This document shows positions 1 through 10,076 of a DNA stretch of 64,000 bases, piece after piece; the stretch's first letter is position 1, and every line of letters begins with the position of its first letter. The notes beneath the pieces are model-generated. The model had not been told where the DNA came from, made no database searches, and saw only the letters and a list, made by a program, of their open reading frames with translations. Both the position numbers and the translations under genes were made by a program. The DNA is taken from NCBI GenBank assembly GCA_900544285.1, contig UQUT01000006.1, positions 1 through 64,000 of the forward strand, read 5' to 3'. The stretch is from an uncultured Eubacterium sp. Lineage in GTDB: Bacteria; Bacillota; Clostridia; Oscillospirales; CAG-272.

Positions 1-61
1 ATGATTTTATCATGCCCACCGGCAATCAAAAGGCACGAATTTTCATGCCCTTTGACTGCCC

Positions 62-82
62 CACCTTCCGATACGGAAGGTG
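62..82. other. Perfect 9-bp inverted repeat, 3-base loop
   Basis: CACCTTCCG and CGGAAGGTG flank a 3-base loop. No T-run follows on either strand, so it is a weak terminator candidate at best. I see no credible gene between the window start and the ppdK terminator. Confidence 0.4.
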
Positions 83-225
83 AAAAGCCGCAAAATCATC
101 CAATATACTACAATGAATTATACATCAAATTTGCGCTTCTGTCAATATTTCCCGCCGATTTTATTGCAAACACCGATGCTTTTTGCCGGTAACGGCACAG
201 ACGCCCCTTTGTGTACAGTAACAAA

Positions 226-247
226 GCTCCCCGCCGAAGCGGGGAGC
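226..247 (-). terminator. Hairpin downstream of ppdK
   Basis: A 9-bp GC-rich stem (GCTCCCCGC / GCGGGGAGC) with a CGAA loop lies just past the ppdK stop. On the minus strand it is followed by a weak T-rich stretch (CTTTGTT). It probably ends the ppdK transcript. Confidence 0.6.
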
Positions 248-265
248 CCGTATAAAGACTATATC

Positions 266-2902
266 TTAGTTCTTTTTGTCCTTGATAGCTGCCTGAGCTG
301 CCGCAAGACGTGCGATCGGTACACGGAACGGTGAGCAGGAAACGTAATCAAGACCGATGTTGTGGCAGAACTCAACGGATGTCGGGTCGCCGCCGTGCTC
401 GCCGCAGATACCGATATGGAGGTTCGGGTTTGCGGGTCTGCCGAGGCTGATCGCCATCTTCATAAGCTTGCCTACGCCGACCTGGTCGAGCTTTGCAAAC
501 GGATCGTTTTCAAAGATCTTTGTCTCATAGTAAGCATTGAGGAACTTGCCTGCGTCGTCACGGCTGAAGCCGTAAGTCATCTGGGTAAGGTCATTTGTAC
601 CGAAGCAGAAGAAGTCTGCTTCCTTTGCGATATCGTCAGCTGTGAGAGCCGCACGGGGAATTTCAATCATCGTGCCGACTTCATAATCAAGCTTGACACC
701 TGCCGCTGCGATCTCAGCGTCAGCCGTTTCAACAACAACCTTCTTTACGAACTTAAGCTCTTTTACTTCGCAGATAAGCGGGATCATGATTTCGGGCTTA
801 ACGTTCCAGTCCGGATGATTTTTCTTTACGTTGATTGCCGCGCGGATGACAGCCTTTGTCTGCATCTTTGCGATTTCGGGATATGTTACCGCAAGACGGC
901 AGCCGCGGTGACCCATCATCGGGTTGAACTCGTGGAGCGAAGCGATAAGCGCCTTGATGCTCTCAACGCTCTTGCCCTGTGCTGCTGCGAGAAGCTCAAT
1001 GTCAGCCTCTTCTGTCGGAACGAACTCATGAAGCGGCGGGTCAAGGAATCTGATGCATACGGGGGTTCCTTCAAGAGCTTCATAAAGAGCCTCGAAGTCG
1101 CCCTGCTGATAAGGAAGAATCTTATCAAGAGCCGCTTCTCTCTCTTCAACTGTGTCTGCGCAGATCATTTCTCTGAACGCCGCAATTCTGTCAGCCTCAA
1201 AGAACATATGCTCTGTACGGCAGAGACCGATACCTTCCGCGCCGAGCTCTCTTGCCTTCTTTGCGTCTCTGGGTGTGTCTGCGTTTGTACGGACTTTGAG
1301 CTTTCTGAATTCGTCTGCCCAAGCCATGATTCTGCCGAACTCGCCCGCGATCTTTGCGTCAACCGTCGGGATAAGTCCTGCATAGATGTTACCTGTCGTA
1401 CCGTCGATGGAGATTTCGTCGCCCTCGTGGAATACCTTTCCTGCAAGCTCGAATTTCTTGTTTTCTTCGTCCATCTTGATGTCGCCGCAACCGGAAACAC
1501 AGCATGTTCCCATTCCGCGTGCAACAACGGCTGCGTGGCTCGTCATACCGCCTCTGACGGTGAGTATGCCCTGAGCTGCCTTCATACCCGTGATATCCTC
1601 GGGAGAGGTTTCAAGACGTACAAGAACGACCTTCTTGCCGGCTGCCTTCCATTCAACTGCGTCCTCGGCTGTGAATACAACCTGTCCGCAAGCTGCGCCG
1701 GGAGAAGCTCCGAGACCCTTGCCGAGAGGAGTTGCGGCTTTGAGAGCCTTTGCATCGAACTGCGGGTGAAGAAGTGTATCGAGATTTCTGGGGTCGATCA
1801 TTGCAACTGCTTCTTCGGGAGTTCTCATTCCTTCGTCAACAAGGTCGCAAGCGATCTTGAGAGCAGCCTGAGCCGTTCTCTTACCGTTACGTGTCTGGAG
1901 CATATAGAGCTTGCCGTGTTCAACTGTGAACTCCATATCCTGCATATCGCGATAGTGATTTTCAAGTGTTTTGCAGACGTCCTCAAACTGCTTGAACGCT
2001 TCGGGGAACTTCTGTTCCATCTCTGCAATCTTCATAGGCGTACGAACGCCGGCAACGACGTCCTCGCCCTGAGCGTTTGTAAGGAATTCGCCGAAAAGAC
2101 CCTTTGCGCCGGTAGCGGGGTCACGCGTGAATGCAACGCCTGTACCGCAGTCGTCGCCCATGTTGCCGAACGCCATCATCTGAACGTTTACGGCTGTACC
2201 CCATGAATAGGGAATGTCGTTGTCACGACGGTATACGTTTGCACGGGGGTTGTCCCAGCTGCGGAAAACGGCTTTGATAGCCTCAAAGAGCTGAACCTTG
2301 GGATCGGAGGGGAAGTCCGTGCCGATCTTGGATTTGTATTCAGCCTTGAACTGCATGGCGAGAGTTTTGAGGTCGTTTGCGTCAAGCTCTATATCCTGCT
2401 TTACGCCCTTCTTTTCTTTCATCTCGTCGATGAGCTTTTCAAAATACTTCTTGCCGACTTCCATAACGACGTCGGAGAACATCTGGATAAATCTTCTGTA
2501 ACAGTCCCAAGCCCAACGGGGATTGCCGGATTTCTTTGCGATAACGTCAACAACCTCTTCGTTGAGACCGAGGTTGAGGATTGTGTCCATCATACCGGGC
2601 ATGGACGCTCTTGCGCCGGAACGGACAGAAACGAGAAGGGGATTCTCGTGATCGCCGAACTTCTTGCCGGTGATCTCTTCCATCTTTTCGATATAGCTCA
2701 TTATTTCAGCTTCGATGGAAGGATTGATTTTCTTGCCGTCTTCATAATACTGTGTGCAGGCTTCTGTCGAGATTGTGAAGCCCTGAGGAACGGGAAGACC
2801 GATGTTTGTCATTTCCGCAAGGTTTGCGCCCTTGCCGCCGAGAAGCTCACGCATGTTTGCGTTGCCTTCGCTGAACAGGTAACAATATTTTTTTGCTGCC
2901 AT
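266..2902 (-). CDS. ppdK: Pyruvate, phosphate dikinase
   Basis: Cytosolic enzyme interconverting pyruvate, ATP and phosphate with PEP, AMP and pyrophosphate; in fermentative clostridia it supports PPi-linked glycolysis or gluconeogenesis. At 878 residues it matches the usual family length. The N-terminal ATP-grasp part has the GGKGANLAEM motif near residue 30. The swivelling domain carries the phospho-histidine motif GGMTSHAAVVARG near residue 455. The C-terminal PEP/pyruvate TIM barrel carries GTNDLTQMTYGFSRDD and GICGEHGGDP. The frame opens at an upstream GTG that lies within the GTGGAGGA ribosome-binding site. I therefore place the start at the ATG of MAAKKY, about 10 bases downstream. It is monocistronic, with its own promoter and a downstream hairpin. 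Confidence 0.97.
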   Translation of the reverse strand: MAAKKYCYLFSEGNANMRELLGGKGANLAEMTNIGLPVPQGFTISTEACTQYYEDGKKINPSIEAEIMSYIEKMEEITGKKFGDHENPLLVSVRSGARASMPGMMDTILNLGLNEEVVDVIAKKSGNPRWAWDCYRRFIQMFSDVVMEVGKKYFEKLIDEMKEKKGVKQDIELDANDLKTLAMQFKAEYKSKIGTDFPSDPKVQLFEAIKAVFRSWDNPRANVYRRDNDIPYSWGTAVNVQMMAFGNMGDDCGTGVAFTRDPATGAKGLFGEFLTNAQGEDVVAGVRTPMKIAEMEQKFPEAFKQFEDVCKTLENHYRDMQDMEFTVEHGKLYMLQTRNGKRTAQAALKIACDLVDEGMRTPEEAVAMIDPRNLDTLLHPQFDAKALKAATPLGKGLGASPGAACGQVVFTAEDAVEWKAAGKKVVLVRLETSPEDITGMKAAQGILTVRGGMTSHAAVVARGMGTCCVSGCGDIKMDEENKKFELAGKVFHEGDEISIDGTTGNIYAGLIPTVDAKIAGEFGRIMAWADEFRKLKVRTNADTPRDAKKARELGAEGIGLCRTEHMFFEADRIAAFREMICADTVEEREAALDKILPYQQGDFEALYEALEGTPVCIRFLDPPLHEFVPTEEADIELLAAAQGKSVESIKALIASLHEFNPMMGHRGCRLAVTYPEIAKMQTKAVIRAAINVKKNHPDWNVKPEIMIPLICEVKELKFVKKVVVETADAEIAAAGVKLDYEVGTMIEIPRAALTADDIAKEADFFCFGTNDLTQMTYGFSRDDAGKFLNAYYETKIFENDPFAKLDQVGVGKLMKMAISLGRPANPNLHIGICGEHGGDPTSVEFCHNIGLDYVSCSPFRVPIARLAAAQAAIKDKKN

Positions 2903-2961
2903 TGTGTGAAATTCCTCCACTTTTTATTTATTAAAGTTTTGCTAACTTTATTCGATTAGAT

Positions 2962-2990
2962 ATTATATCACAACAAAATCGCAATATCCA
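2962..2990 (-). promoter_or_regulatory. Putative sigma-A promoter of ppdK
   Basis: On the minus strand TGGATA and TATAAT are separated by 17 bases, about 60 bases upstream of the ppdK start codon. The -10 is perfect and the -35 weak. Confidence 0.5.
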
Positions 2991-3147
2991 TAGTTTTTTC
3001 AAAAAATTTTATGAAAAAGATTTATTTTCCGAAGATTTATTTCAAAATCGACGCTTTACCCTTGCAAAACGGTTGTATTTTGTGTAAAATATACCTTGCA
3101 AAGCGTCTGCCTGCACGCGCAAGCCGACGATCACGGAGGAAAAACAA

Positions 3148-3777
3148 ATGTCGATATTCGACCTTTTCAAAAAAACAGAAACAACCGCGGTCTCCGGTCC
3201 CCCGACGTTCATCGTCGTCGGGCTCGGAAATCCCGGCAAAAAATATGATAACACCCGCCATAACGCAGGCTTCCGCGCGATAGACTATATCGCCGCGAAA
3301 CTCGGCGCAAAGATCGACCGCGCGAAGTTTGATTCGCTCGTCGGCGAATGTGAAATCGGCGGTACGAAAGTGCTTTTAATGAAGCCGCAGACTCTTATGA
3401 ACGCTTCCGGAACGGCGGTGAAAGCGGCGGCTGATTTTTATAAAATTTCACCGGACAATATAATAATTTTAAGCGACGACGTCTCCCTTGATCCCGGTCA
3501 TATCCGTATCCGCAGAGAGGGCAGCGCCGGCGGTCACAACGGGCTGAAAAGCATAAACGCGTGGCTCGGAACGGAGAAATATCCCCGCGTGAAAATAGGC
3601 GTCGGCAAAAAGCCGTCGCCCGAATATGACCTTGCGGACTGGGTTCTCGGAAATCTGCCGGACGGCGATATGAAGCTGACGGAAGGGCGCAGGGACGACA
3701 TTTTTGACGCTGTGCGCCTGATAATATCGGGCGAAACGGAGAAGGCGATGTGCCTTTACAACAGAACGGAGAAATAA
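3148..3777 (+). CDS. pth: Peptidyl-tRNA hydrolase
   Basis: Releases tRNA from peptidyl-tRNAs that drop off ribosomes. The protein has 209 residues, slightly longer than usual because of about 20 extra N-terminal residues (MSIFDLFKKTE...). The family motifs follow: VVGLGNPGKKYDNTRHNAGF with the catalytic His, LMKPQTLMNASG, and the GSAGGHNGLKSI loop. GGAGG lies 8 bases before the start ATG. The mfd start follows the stop after a single base, so pth and mfd should be co-transcribed, the usual pth-mfd arrangement in Firmicutes. Confidence 0.96.
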   Translation: MSIFDLFKKTETTAVSGPPTFIVVGLGNPGKKYDNTRHNAGFRAIDYIAAKLGAKIDRAKFDSLVGECEIGGTKVLLMKPQTLMNASGTAVKAAADFYKISPDNIIILSDDVSLDPGHIRIRREGSAGGHNGLKSINAWLGTEKYPRVKIGVGKKPSPEYDLADWVLGNLPDGDMKLTEGRRDDIFDAVRLIISGETEKAMCLYNRTEK

Positions 3778-3778
3778 A

Positions 3779-6700
3779 ATGAATATACTTTCAAGCCGTA
3801 TCCGCGCGGAGCGCGAATACGGTCAACTGCTTGAAAACCTGCGGGGTCAGCTACGGATAGAAAATCGGGCGCCCGCGATGGTAACGGGACTTTGCGAGGG
3901 GGCTGAAAATGCTTTCCTCGCCGCTTTGGTTTCCGAAAAAATAACGTCGTCCCCCGCTCTTGTCATAGCGCACGACGAAAAAACCGCCGCATCGATAAAC
4001 GCTTTTCTTTCGGGCGTGGGACTTCGTTCTATGGTCTATCCCGTCCGCGACCCCGTGCTTTATAATATCGTTTCCTCGCACGATACGGAGCACGAACGGA
4101 TTGCCGTGCTTACGGCGATAGCCGAAGACGACATCGACGTCGTCGTGACGGTGCCGGACGCGGCAATACAATATACAATTCCGAGAGGACGTCTTGAAAA
4201 AGCGACCATGACGGTATCGGAAGGCGAAACGCACGATATCGCCGCCCTATCCGCCTTTCTTGTTTCCGCGGGATATGTCCGCGGGAACCTTGTCGACGGC
4301 AAGGGGCAGTTTTCCGTCCGCGGAGGCATTGTCGATATTTTCCCTCCGCAGCTTCCCTCCCCCGTCAGGATTGAATTTTTCGGGGACGAAATCGACTCCG
4401 TATATTCCTTTGATATAATGACGCAGCGCCGCGTCGCCGACGTGAAAAAAGTGACCGTAACGTGCGCCCGCGAAATTCTGACGGACGAAAAGGCAAGGGC
4501 AAAAATGTCCGCCGCAATATCCGCCCAGCTGAAAAAGACGATAACCGCCGAGGCGAGAGAGTCGCTTATGCACGAAAAGGACGCCATAGATAACGGCCTT
4601 GAGCTTCCCTTCGCGGATAAATATATTTCACTCGTCTATCCCGAATGTACAGCCCTCATCGACTGGTTCTGCGAGGATACGCTCGTCGCTATGACGGAGT
4701 CGTCATCGGTTGAGGAGCGGCTCAAAGCCTATGCATGGCACTATGAGGAGACGATAAAGGAGCTTATCTCGTCGGGCGTTATGATATCAAAATACAGCGC
4801 GTTTTCAGAGGACGCAGAGGATTTTTATGCCTTCGTCGGCAGAAATCCCGCCGTGCTTATAAACAGCTTTATTTCACAATACAGAGAGCGGATTTCGGGG
4901 ATTTACTCCTTTGAAAGCCGAAAAACCGCATCGCCTACGGGAAATTACGGCGCGCTCGTCGAGGACGTCACCTCCTATGTGACGGCGGGCGAATCGATAC
5001 TCATCCTCTGCGAAAACGAGGTTGAAATAAACAATCTCGTAAAGCTGATGGGCGAAAGCAACATAAGCGCGGCGTCCGCTCCCGACTTTACGAAAATAAC
5101 GGATATCCCGCGCAGGTGCGTATATATAAGCTGTTTTGATGCGGAGGGCTTCGAGCTTATCCGCTCCGGCTTTGCCTGCATTTCCCTGCGCGAAAATCAG
5201 AGTCTTGCAAAGCGCAAGCTCGCGATAAGAAAGCTGCGCAATGCAAAATCCGCACGTTCGGCAAAGGAAAAAATTCTCTCTTATGCGGATCTTGAAGTCG
5301 GCGATTACGTCGTCCACGTCACGCACGGTATAGGGCGGTATATGGGGCTTGAAAGCATACGCAATTATGACGGCGTCTGCCGCGACCATATGAAAATTCA
5401 ATACGCCGGCACCGACGTGCTCTATGTTCCCTGCGAGCAGATTGACCTAGTTTCAAAATACATCGGCGCAAGAGCGGACGACGGAATGCTTCATCTTTCA
5501 AAGCTCGGCGGAACGGAATGGGCAAGGGCAAAGTCGCGCGTCAAGGCGGAGGTAAAGGAGATGGCAAAAGAGCTTATAGAGCTTTATGCCGAAAGGCTCC
5601 GCCGCCCCGGTTACGCCTTCCCCGCAGACGGAGAAATGCAGAGGGAATTTGAATCGACCTTTGAATATGACGAGACGGACGGTCAGCTTGCCGCCGCAGA
5701 GGACATAAAAAAGGATATGGAGCGTTCTGTCCCCATGGACAGACTGCTCTGCGGAGACGTCGGCTTCGGAAAGACAGAAGTTGCCCTCCGCGCGGCGTTC
5801 AAGGCGGTTGAAGCGGGCAAGCAGGTTGCAATTCTCGTCCCGACGACAATTCTCGCAATGCAGCATTATCAGACAGCCGTTTCAAGAATGAGAGCGTTTC
5901 CGATAAAGATTTCGCTTATGTCCCGCTTCCGCACGGCAAAGGAGCAGGAGGCAACGCTCCGCGCGCTCAAAAGGGGTGACGTCGATATAATAATCGGCAC
6001 GCACAGGCTACTGTCGTCGGACGTGCAGTTCAAAGATCTCGGGCTGCTGATAGTCGACGAGGAACAGCGATTCGGCGTTGCACACAAAGAAAAGCTCAAG
6101 CAGTTTTCAAAGAACGTCGACGTTCTGACGCTGACGGCAACCCCCATTCCGAGAACGCTGAATATGGCTATGAGCTCGATACGTGATATGTCCGTGCTGG
6201 ACGAGGCGCCGAGCGACAGGTTGCCCGTTCAGACATACGTTCTCGAACACGACGATATAGTAATAAACGAGGCGATACGCAGAGAGTTGCGCCGCGGCGG
6301 ACAGGTGTTTTATCTGCACAACAGAGTTGACACGATCGTTCAGAAGGCGATAAAACTGCGAAAGGAATTTCCGGACGCGGTCATTGAGGTCGCACACGGG
6401 CAGATGGAAAAGGACGAGCTCTCCGCCATATGGCAGGGGATGGTCTCCGGTGACATTGATATTCTCATCTGCACGACGATAATCGAAACGGGAGTCGACG
6501 TTCCGAACGCAAACACGCTGATAATCGAAAATGCGGACAAAATGGGGCTTTCACAGCTTCATCAGATACGCGGACGCGTCGGCAGGAGTTCCCGCAGGGC
6601 TTACGCCTATTTCACATATCCCCGCTCAAAATCCCTTTCGGAAATCGCAACTAAGCGCCTTCAGGCAATCCGCGACTTCACCGAGTTCGGCTCAGGCTTC

Positions 6701-7303
6701 AAGATAGCCCTGCGCGACCTTGAAATACGCGGCGCGGGTGACCTTCTCGGCGCACGTCAACACGGGCACATGGAGAGCATCGGCTATGACCTTTATATAA
6801 AAATACTCAATGAAGCCGTGCTCGAAGAGAAGGGCGAAAAGCCGAAGGAACGTGCGGACTGCACCGTCAACATCGGCAGGGACTCATATATTCCCGAAAG
6901 CTATATAAGCGATTCCGCCCAGCGTATCGACGTTTACAAGAAAATCGCGACCGTCGAAACGGAGCAGGATATGGACGATATCGCCGCAGAGCTGCTCGAC
7001 CGCTACGGAGACCTTCCGCCGTCCGTCGAAACGCTCCTCTCCATCTCCCTCCTCCGCGCGCTCGCAATCGACTGCGGGTTCGTCCAGATAGACCAAAGCG
7101 AGGACGGCGCCGTCATCTATCCGAGATACCTCGATATCCCCGCGTGGTCGGAGATGATTTCCCTCTATCCGAAGAAATCAATCACCGTCATAGCGTCGAC
7201 AAAGCCCTCAATAAGGTGCAAAAACAAGAGCGGAGAACCGATTTTACCCTATATTTGCGGGTTGTTAAAAAAATATATACAAATAAAATCAAAAAAAGAG
7301 TAG
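3779..7303 (+). CDS. mfd: Transcription-repair coupling factor
   Basis: ATP-driven translocase that removes stalled RNA polymerase and recruits UvrA to the lesion. The 1174 residues match the family. In order there is a UvrB-like N-terminal module, the RNA-polymerase-interacting domain with the VTHGIGRYMGLE signature near residue 520, then a RecG-like motor. The motor shows Walker A GDVGFGKTEVALRAAF, VPTTILAMQHY, the DEEQ box (IVDEEQRFGV) and TATPIPRTLNMA. The C-terminal TRCF domain closes the protein. It follows pth immediately and is followed by a foldase-like lipoprotein gene, a common order in Bacillota. Confidence 0.98.
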   Translation: MNILSSRIRAEREYGQLLENLRGQLRIENRAPAMVTGLCEGAENAFLAALVSEKITSSPALVIAHDEKTAASINAFLSGVGLRSMVYPVRDPVLYNIVSSHDTEHERIAVLTAIAEDDIDVVVTVPDAAIQYTIPRGRLEKATMTVSEGETHDIAALSAFLVSAGYVRGNLVDGKGQFSVRGGIVDIFPPQLPSPVRIEFFGDEIDSVYSFDIMTQRRVADVKKVTVTCAREILTDEKARAKMSAAISAQLKKTITAEARESLMHEKDAIDNGLELPFADKYISLVYPECTALIDWFCEDTLVAMTESSSVEERLKAYAWHYEETIKELISSGVMISKYSAFSEDAEDFYAFVGRNPAVLINSFISQYRERISGIYSFESRKTASPTGNYGALVEDVTSYVTAGESILILCENEVEINNLVKLMGESNISAASAPDFTKITDIPRRCVYISCFDAEGFELIRSGFACISLRENQSLAKRKLAIRKLRNAKSARSAKEKILSYADLEVGDYVVHVTHGIGRYMGLESIRNYDGVCRDHMKIQYAGTDVLYVPCEQIDLVSKYIGARADDGMLHLSKLGGTEWARAKSRVKAEVKEMAKELIELYAERLRRPGYAFPADGEMQREFESTFEYDETDGQLAAAEDIKKDMERSVPMDRLLCGDVGFGKTEVALRAAFKAVEAGKQVAILVPTTILAMQHYQTAVSRMRAFPIKISLMSRFRTAKEQEATLRALKRGDVDIIIGTHRLLSSDVQFKDLGLLIVDEEQRFGVAHKEKLKQFSKNVDVLTLTATPIPRTLNMAMSSIRDMSVLDEAPSDRLPVQTYVLEHDDIVINEAIRRELRRGGQVFYLHNRVDTIVQKAIKLRKEFPDAVIEVAHGQMEKDELSAIWQGMVSGDIDILICTTIIETGVDVPNANTLIIENADKMGLSQLHQIRGRVGRSSRRAYAYFTYPRSKSLSEIATKRLQAIRDFTEFGSGFKIALRDLEIRGAGDLLGARQHGHMESIGYDLYIKILNEAVLEEKGEKPKERADCTVNIGRDSYIPESYISDSAQRIDVYKKIATVETEQDMDDIAAELLDRYGDLPPSVETLLSISLLRALAIDCGFVQIDQSEDGAVIYPRYLDIPAWSEMISLYPKKSITVIASTKPSIRCKNKSGEPILPYICGLLKKYIQIKSKKE

Positions 7304-7385
7304 ATTTTATTGAAAAATGTATGTATAATGTTACACAGGACTTTTTAATTCCGCTTTTTACAAATTACAAGGAGAATCAAAAATT

Positions 7386-8600
7386 ATGAAACGCACAGCA
7401 AAAACAGTAAAGACGGTTGCCTTTGCATTGGCACTTGCAATGCTCATGGCAACTCTCGCGCTTACTCTTTCCGGTTGCGGAGCGAAAACAGTCATGACAT
7501 TTGAAGCCGACAACGGAAAAACCTACACGGCAGACACAAACTTCTTCAAGTTCATGATGACCTATTCAAAGCAGACCTTCTATACACAGAACGTTCTCAA
7601 TTCGTCAGTCGAAAGCACCATCTGGGATCAGAAAACAGATGAAGGCATCACCTATGACAAGGTCTATACAGACCGCGCGATAACCCATGTCAAGTCCGTT
7701 CTCATAGAGCAGTATCTTTTCGATAAATACGAGCTCACAATAAGCGACGAAACAATCGCAAGTATCAAAAAGAACGTAGACTCCGCCGTCAAGAGCCAGC
7801 GCGGAAAGGGCTATTACAAGCAGTACTTCGGATACACGTCAAACCAGCTCTATGATTATCTCATAATGGCTGAAAAGTCCAAGGCGGTCGTTGAATACCT
7901 CTATGGCGACAAAGGTATCGACCCCGTTACAGCCGAAGAACTCGACAAATATTATAAGGATAATTACGTAGGCTATCTCTTCATCATGCTCGACATGAAC
8001 AACAAGGTAAAGACGGACGAAAACGGCAATCGTGTTGTCAAGACGACAACCGATAAGGACGGCAAGGTGACCGAGCAGAAGGCATATGAAACGGAAAAGC
8101 TGACGCAGGAGGAAAAGGAAAAGAAAGCAACCCTCGCGGCGGAAATCCAGCAGGATATCAAGAACGGCGTCGATTTTGAAGAGCTCGTTCAGAAACATTC
8201 CGACAATTACTATTCCGTAACGCTCAAGCGCGGCGTGTTCATCCCCAAGGACAACAACCTAACAAACGCTTCGAACGTAAACGAGGCTATAAAGAAGCTT
8301 GAAATCGGCGAATGCACGGACGCTCTCTCCACAGGCGACACAAACGATTACACATACTTTGTAAAGCGTATCGAGCTCGTAGACAAGGTCTATGAGGACG
8401 AAGAATACGAAGATTGGTTCTCGGATTACAATGACAACGTAAAATATGACAAATATGACGGCGTCATCGAAGGCTATGACGCTTCCGTCAAGGTCGATAC
8501 GGCAGCCATCTCCGGCTTTACAATGAAGAATACCTTCCTCGCAAAAGATTACGTCAACAGCTATTATAACCTCGTCCGCTATTACGGATATTCGTCATAA
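7386..8600 (+). CDS. Lipoprotein of the PrsA/SurA foldase type
   Basis: A 404-residue exported lipoprotein. A signal peptide ends in the lipobox LTLSGC near residue 31. The SurA-N-like helical part follows, and residues of about 250-330 (IKNGVDFEELVQKHSD ... GVFIPKDNNL) resemble a divergent parvulin/PpiC domain. The central stretch (about 190-235) is Lys/Glu/Thr-rich and low in complexity. Expected role is folding of exported proteins at the outer face of the membrane. The isomerase residues are not clear by eye, so the domain may be inactive. It lies downstream of mfd, as prsA-like genes often do. Confidence 0.7.
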   Translation: MKRTAKTVKTVAFALALAMLMATLALTLSGCGAKTVMTFEADNGKTYTADTNFFKFMMTYSKQTFYTQNVLNSSVESTIWDQKTDEGITYDKVYTDRAITHVKSVLIEQYLFDKYELTISDETIASIKKNVDSAVKSQRGKGYYKQYFGYTSNQLYDYLIMAEKSKAVVEYLYGDKGIDPVTAEELDKYYKDNYVGYLFIMLDMNNKVKTDENGNRVVKTTTDKDGKVTEQKAYETEKLTQEEKEKKATLAAEIQQDIKNGVDFEELVQKHSDNYYSVTLKRGVFIPKDNNLTNASNVNEAIKKLEIGECTDALSTGDTNDYTYFVKRIELVDKVYEDEEYEDWFSDYNDNVKYDKYDGVIEGYDASVKVDTAAISGFTMKNTFLAKDYVNSYYNLVRYYGYSS

Positions 8601-8603
8601 ACA

Positions 8604-9464
8604 ATGTTCGGATTTGTAAAACCGCTTGTACCGGAGCTTAAAGTCAAGGATAGCGATTTTTACAGAAGCGTATACTGCGGACTGTGCCGCTCGATGTCAA
8701 AGCATACGGGCGGCATTTCCGCCTTTACACTGTCATACGACATGACGTTTTTCGCCCTGTGCCGGATGGCTCTTTCGGATACGGAACTTTCGTTTGAAAG
8801 GATACGCTGCAAAGCGCACCCGATGAAAAAACGAACTGTCTGCCGCGACAATGCCGAACTTGAATTTGCGGCAAGAGCGAGCGGTATTCTCGTTTATTAC
8901 AACTGTAAGGACGATGTCCGAGATGAAAAAGGCATTAAACGCATGATTGCGAAAATGCTCCTTCCGTATGCGAAACGGATAGACAAAAAAGCCGCCCTGC
9001 CGGATATATCGGCAAAGACGGAGGAATACCTTTCGAAGCTTTCATTGCTCGAAAGAGAAAACTGTCCCCGTCCGGACGAAGTAGCGGACGTTTTCGGAAG
9101 GCTGCTCGGAGAGCTTCTCTCCGTCGGCTATGAAGAGGCGACTGCCACAGTCGCGCGGGAAATCGGTTATCATACGGGACGCTGGGTCTACCTTGCGGAC
9201 GCCGTGTGCGACTATAAAAAAGACAAAAAAGAAAACAAATACAATCCGTTTATCTTCGCTTTTGAAAGCGATGAAGAAGCGGAAAAATATCTCTCCTCGG
9301 ACATATCGGACATACTGACGCTGGAGCTCCGCTCCCTCGACCGCGCGATCGCTCTCATCGAGCCGCCGAGGTCGGACGCGGTAATGCGTTGCATAACTAA
9401 CATTGTCCGCGGAGGAATGGAGAATTCGCTTATTATGGCGATGAGAAAGGAGGCGGAAAAATGA
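8604..9464 (+). CDS. DUF5685 family protein
   Basis: A 286-residue protein whose N-terminus ([16 protein letters not shown], then [14 protein letters not shown]) is the hallmark of the DUF5685 family, as I recognise it. The function is unknown. The CGLC motif and later single cysteines could bind metal. The start lies 3 bases after the foldase stop with no clear ribosome-binding site, suggesting translational coupling. Its end overlaps the J-domain gene by 4 bases (ATGA). DUF5685 proteins often sit beside J-domain proteins, so a chaperone-linked role is plausible, but this is inference. Confidence 0.75.
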   Translation: MFGFVKPLVPELKVKDSDFYRSVYCGLCRSMSKHTGGISAFTLSYDMTFFALCRMALSDTELSFERIRCKAHPMKKRTVCRDNAELEFAARASGILVYYNCKDDVRDEKGIKRMIAKMLLPYAKRIDKKAALPDISAKTEEYLSKLSLLERENCPRPDEVADVFGRLLGELLSVGYEEATATVAREIGYHTGRWVYLADAVCDYKKDKKENKYNPFIFAFESDEEAEKYLSSDISDILTLELRSLDRAIALIEPPRSDAVMRCITNIVRGGMENSLIMAMRKEAEK

Positions 9465-10075
9465 GAAAAGACCCGTATAAGGTGCTCGGCGTCGATAAAA
9501 ACGCAACGGACGAGGAAATCAAAAGCGCATATCGCGACCTTGCGAAAAAGTATCATCCCGACAATTACGTCGGCTCTCCCCTGGCGGATCTCGCGGGGGA
9601 AAAGATGAAGGAAATAAACGAAGCATATGACAAGATAAACCGTCAGCGTCAGCAGGAAAGAGAGCGGGATGAATCCTTCGGCGAAAGCGAAAGCTATTCG
9701 CAGTCATACAGGGACGAAAGCCGCTTTGCGGATATACGTCAGCTCATAAACGAGCAGAATTTCTATGAGGCGGACGTTCAGCTCAACGCCGTCGATCCTT
9801 CCGAAAGGACTGCGGAATGGTATTATCTCAAGGGTCTCGTTTTTGCCGCCAGAGGCTGGTATTTTGAGGCTTCGAGAAACTTTTCGACAGCCTCCGAAAT
9901 GGATCCGGGTAACCCGGAATACAAGCAGGCTGTTGAAAAAATGAAGGAAGCCGCCGGCGGATACCGGAAAGAAAACGATGGCGGCGGATGCGGCGTCTGC
10001 GACGTCTGCTCGACCCTCATCTGTATGGACTGCATGTGCGAAGCATGCGGCGGAGACTTTATCCGTTGTTGCTGA
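9461..10075 (+). CDS. J-domain protein with tetratricopeptide-like middle
   Basis: The first 65 residues form a J domain ([18 protein letters not shown]) with the catalytic HPD in KYHPDN, so it should stimulate a DnaK-type Hsp70. It lacks the DnaJ Gly/Phe and zinc-finger region. Residues of about 85-165 look like two helical TPR-type repeats ([33 protein letters not shown]). The C-terminus is Cys-rich ([20 protein letters not shown]) and could bind zinc or sit at a membrane. It overlaps the upstream DUF5685 gene by 4 bases and the next gene starts 1 base after its stop. Confidence 0.85.
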   Translation: MRKDPYKVLGVDKNATDEEIKSAYRDLAKKYHPDNYVGSPLADLAGEKMKEINEAYDKINRQRQQERERDESFGESESYSQSYRDESRFADIRQLINEQNFYEADVQLNAVDPSERTAEWYYLKGLVFAARGWYFEASRNFSTASEMDPGNPEYKQAVEKMKEAAGGYRKENDGGGCGVCDVCSTLICMDCMCEACGGDFIRCC

Positions 10076-10076
10076 T

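Noticed and set aside
362..2206. 614-codon open frame antisense to ppdK
   Set aside because: It lies wholly inside ppdK, has no ribosome-binding site and a Cys-rich, unnatural composition. It is a by-product of ppdK codon bias.
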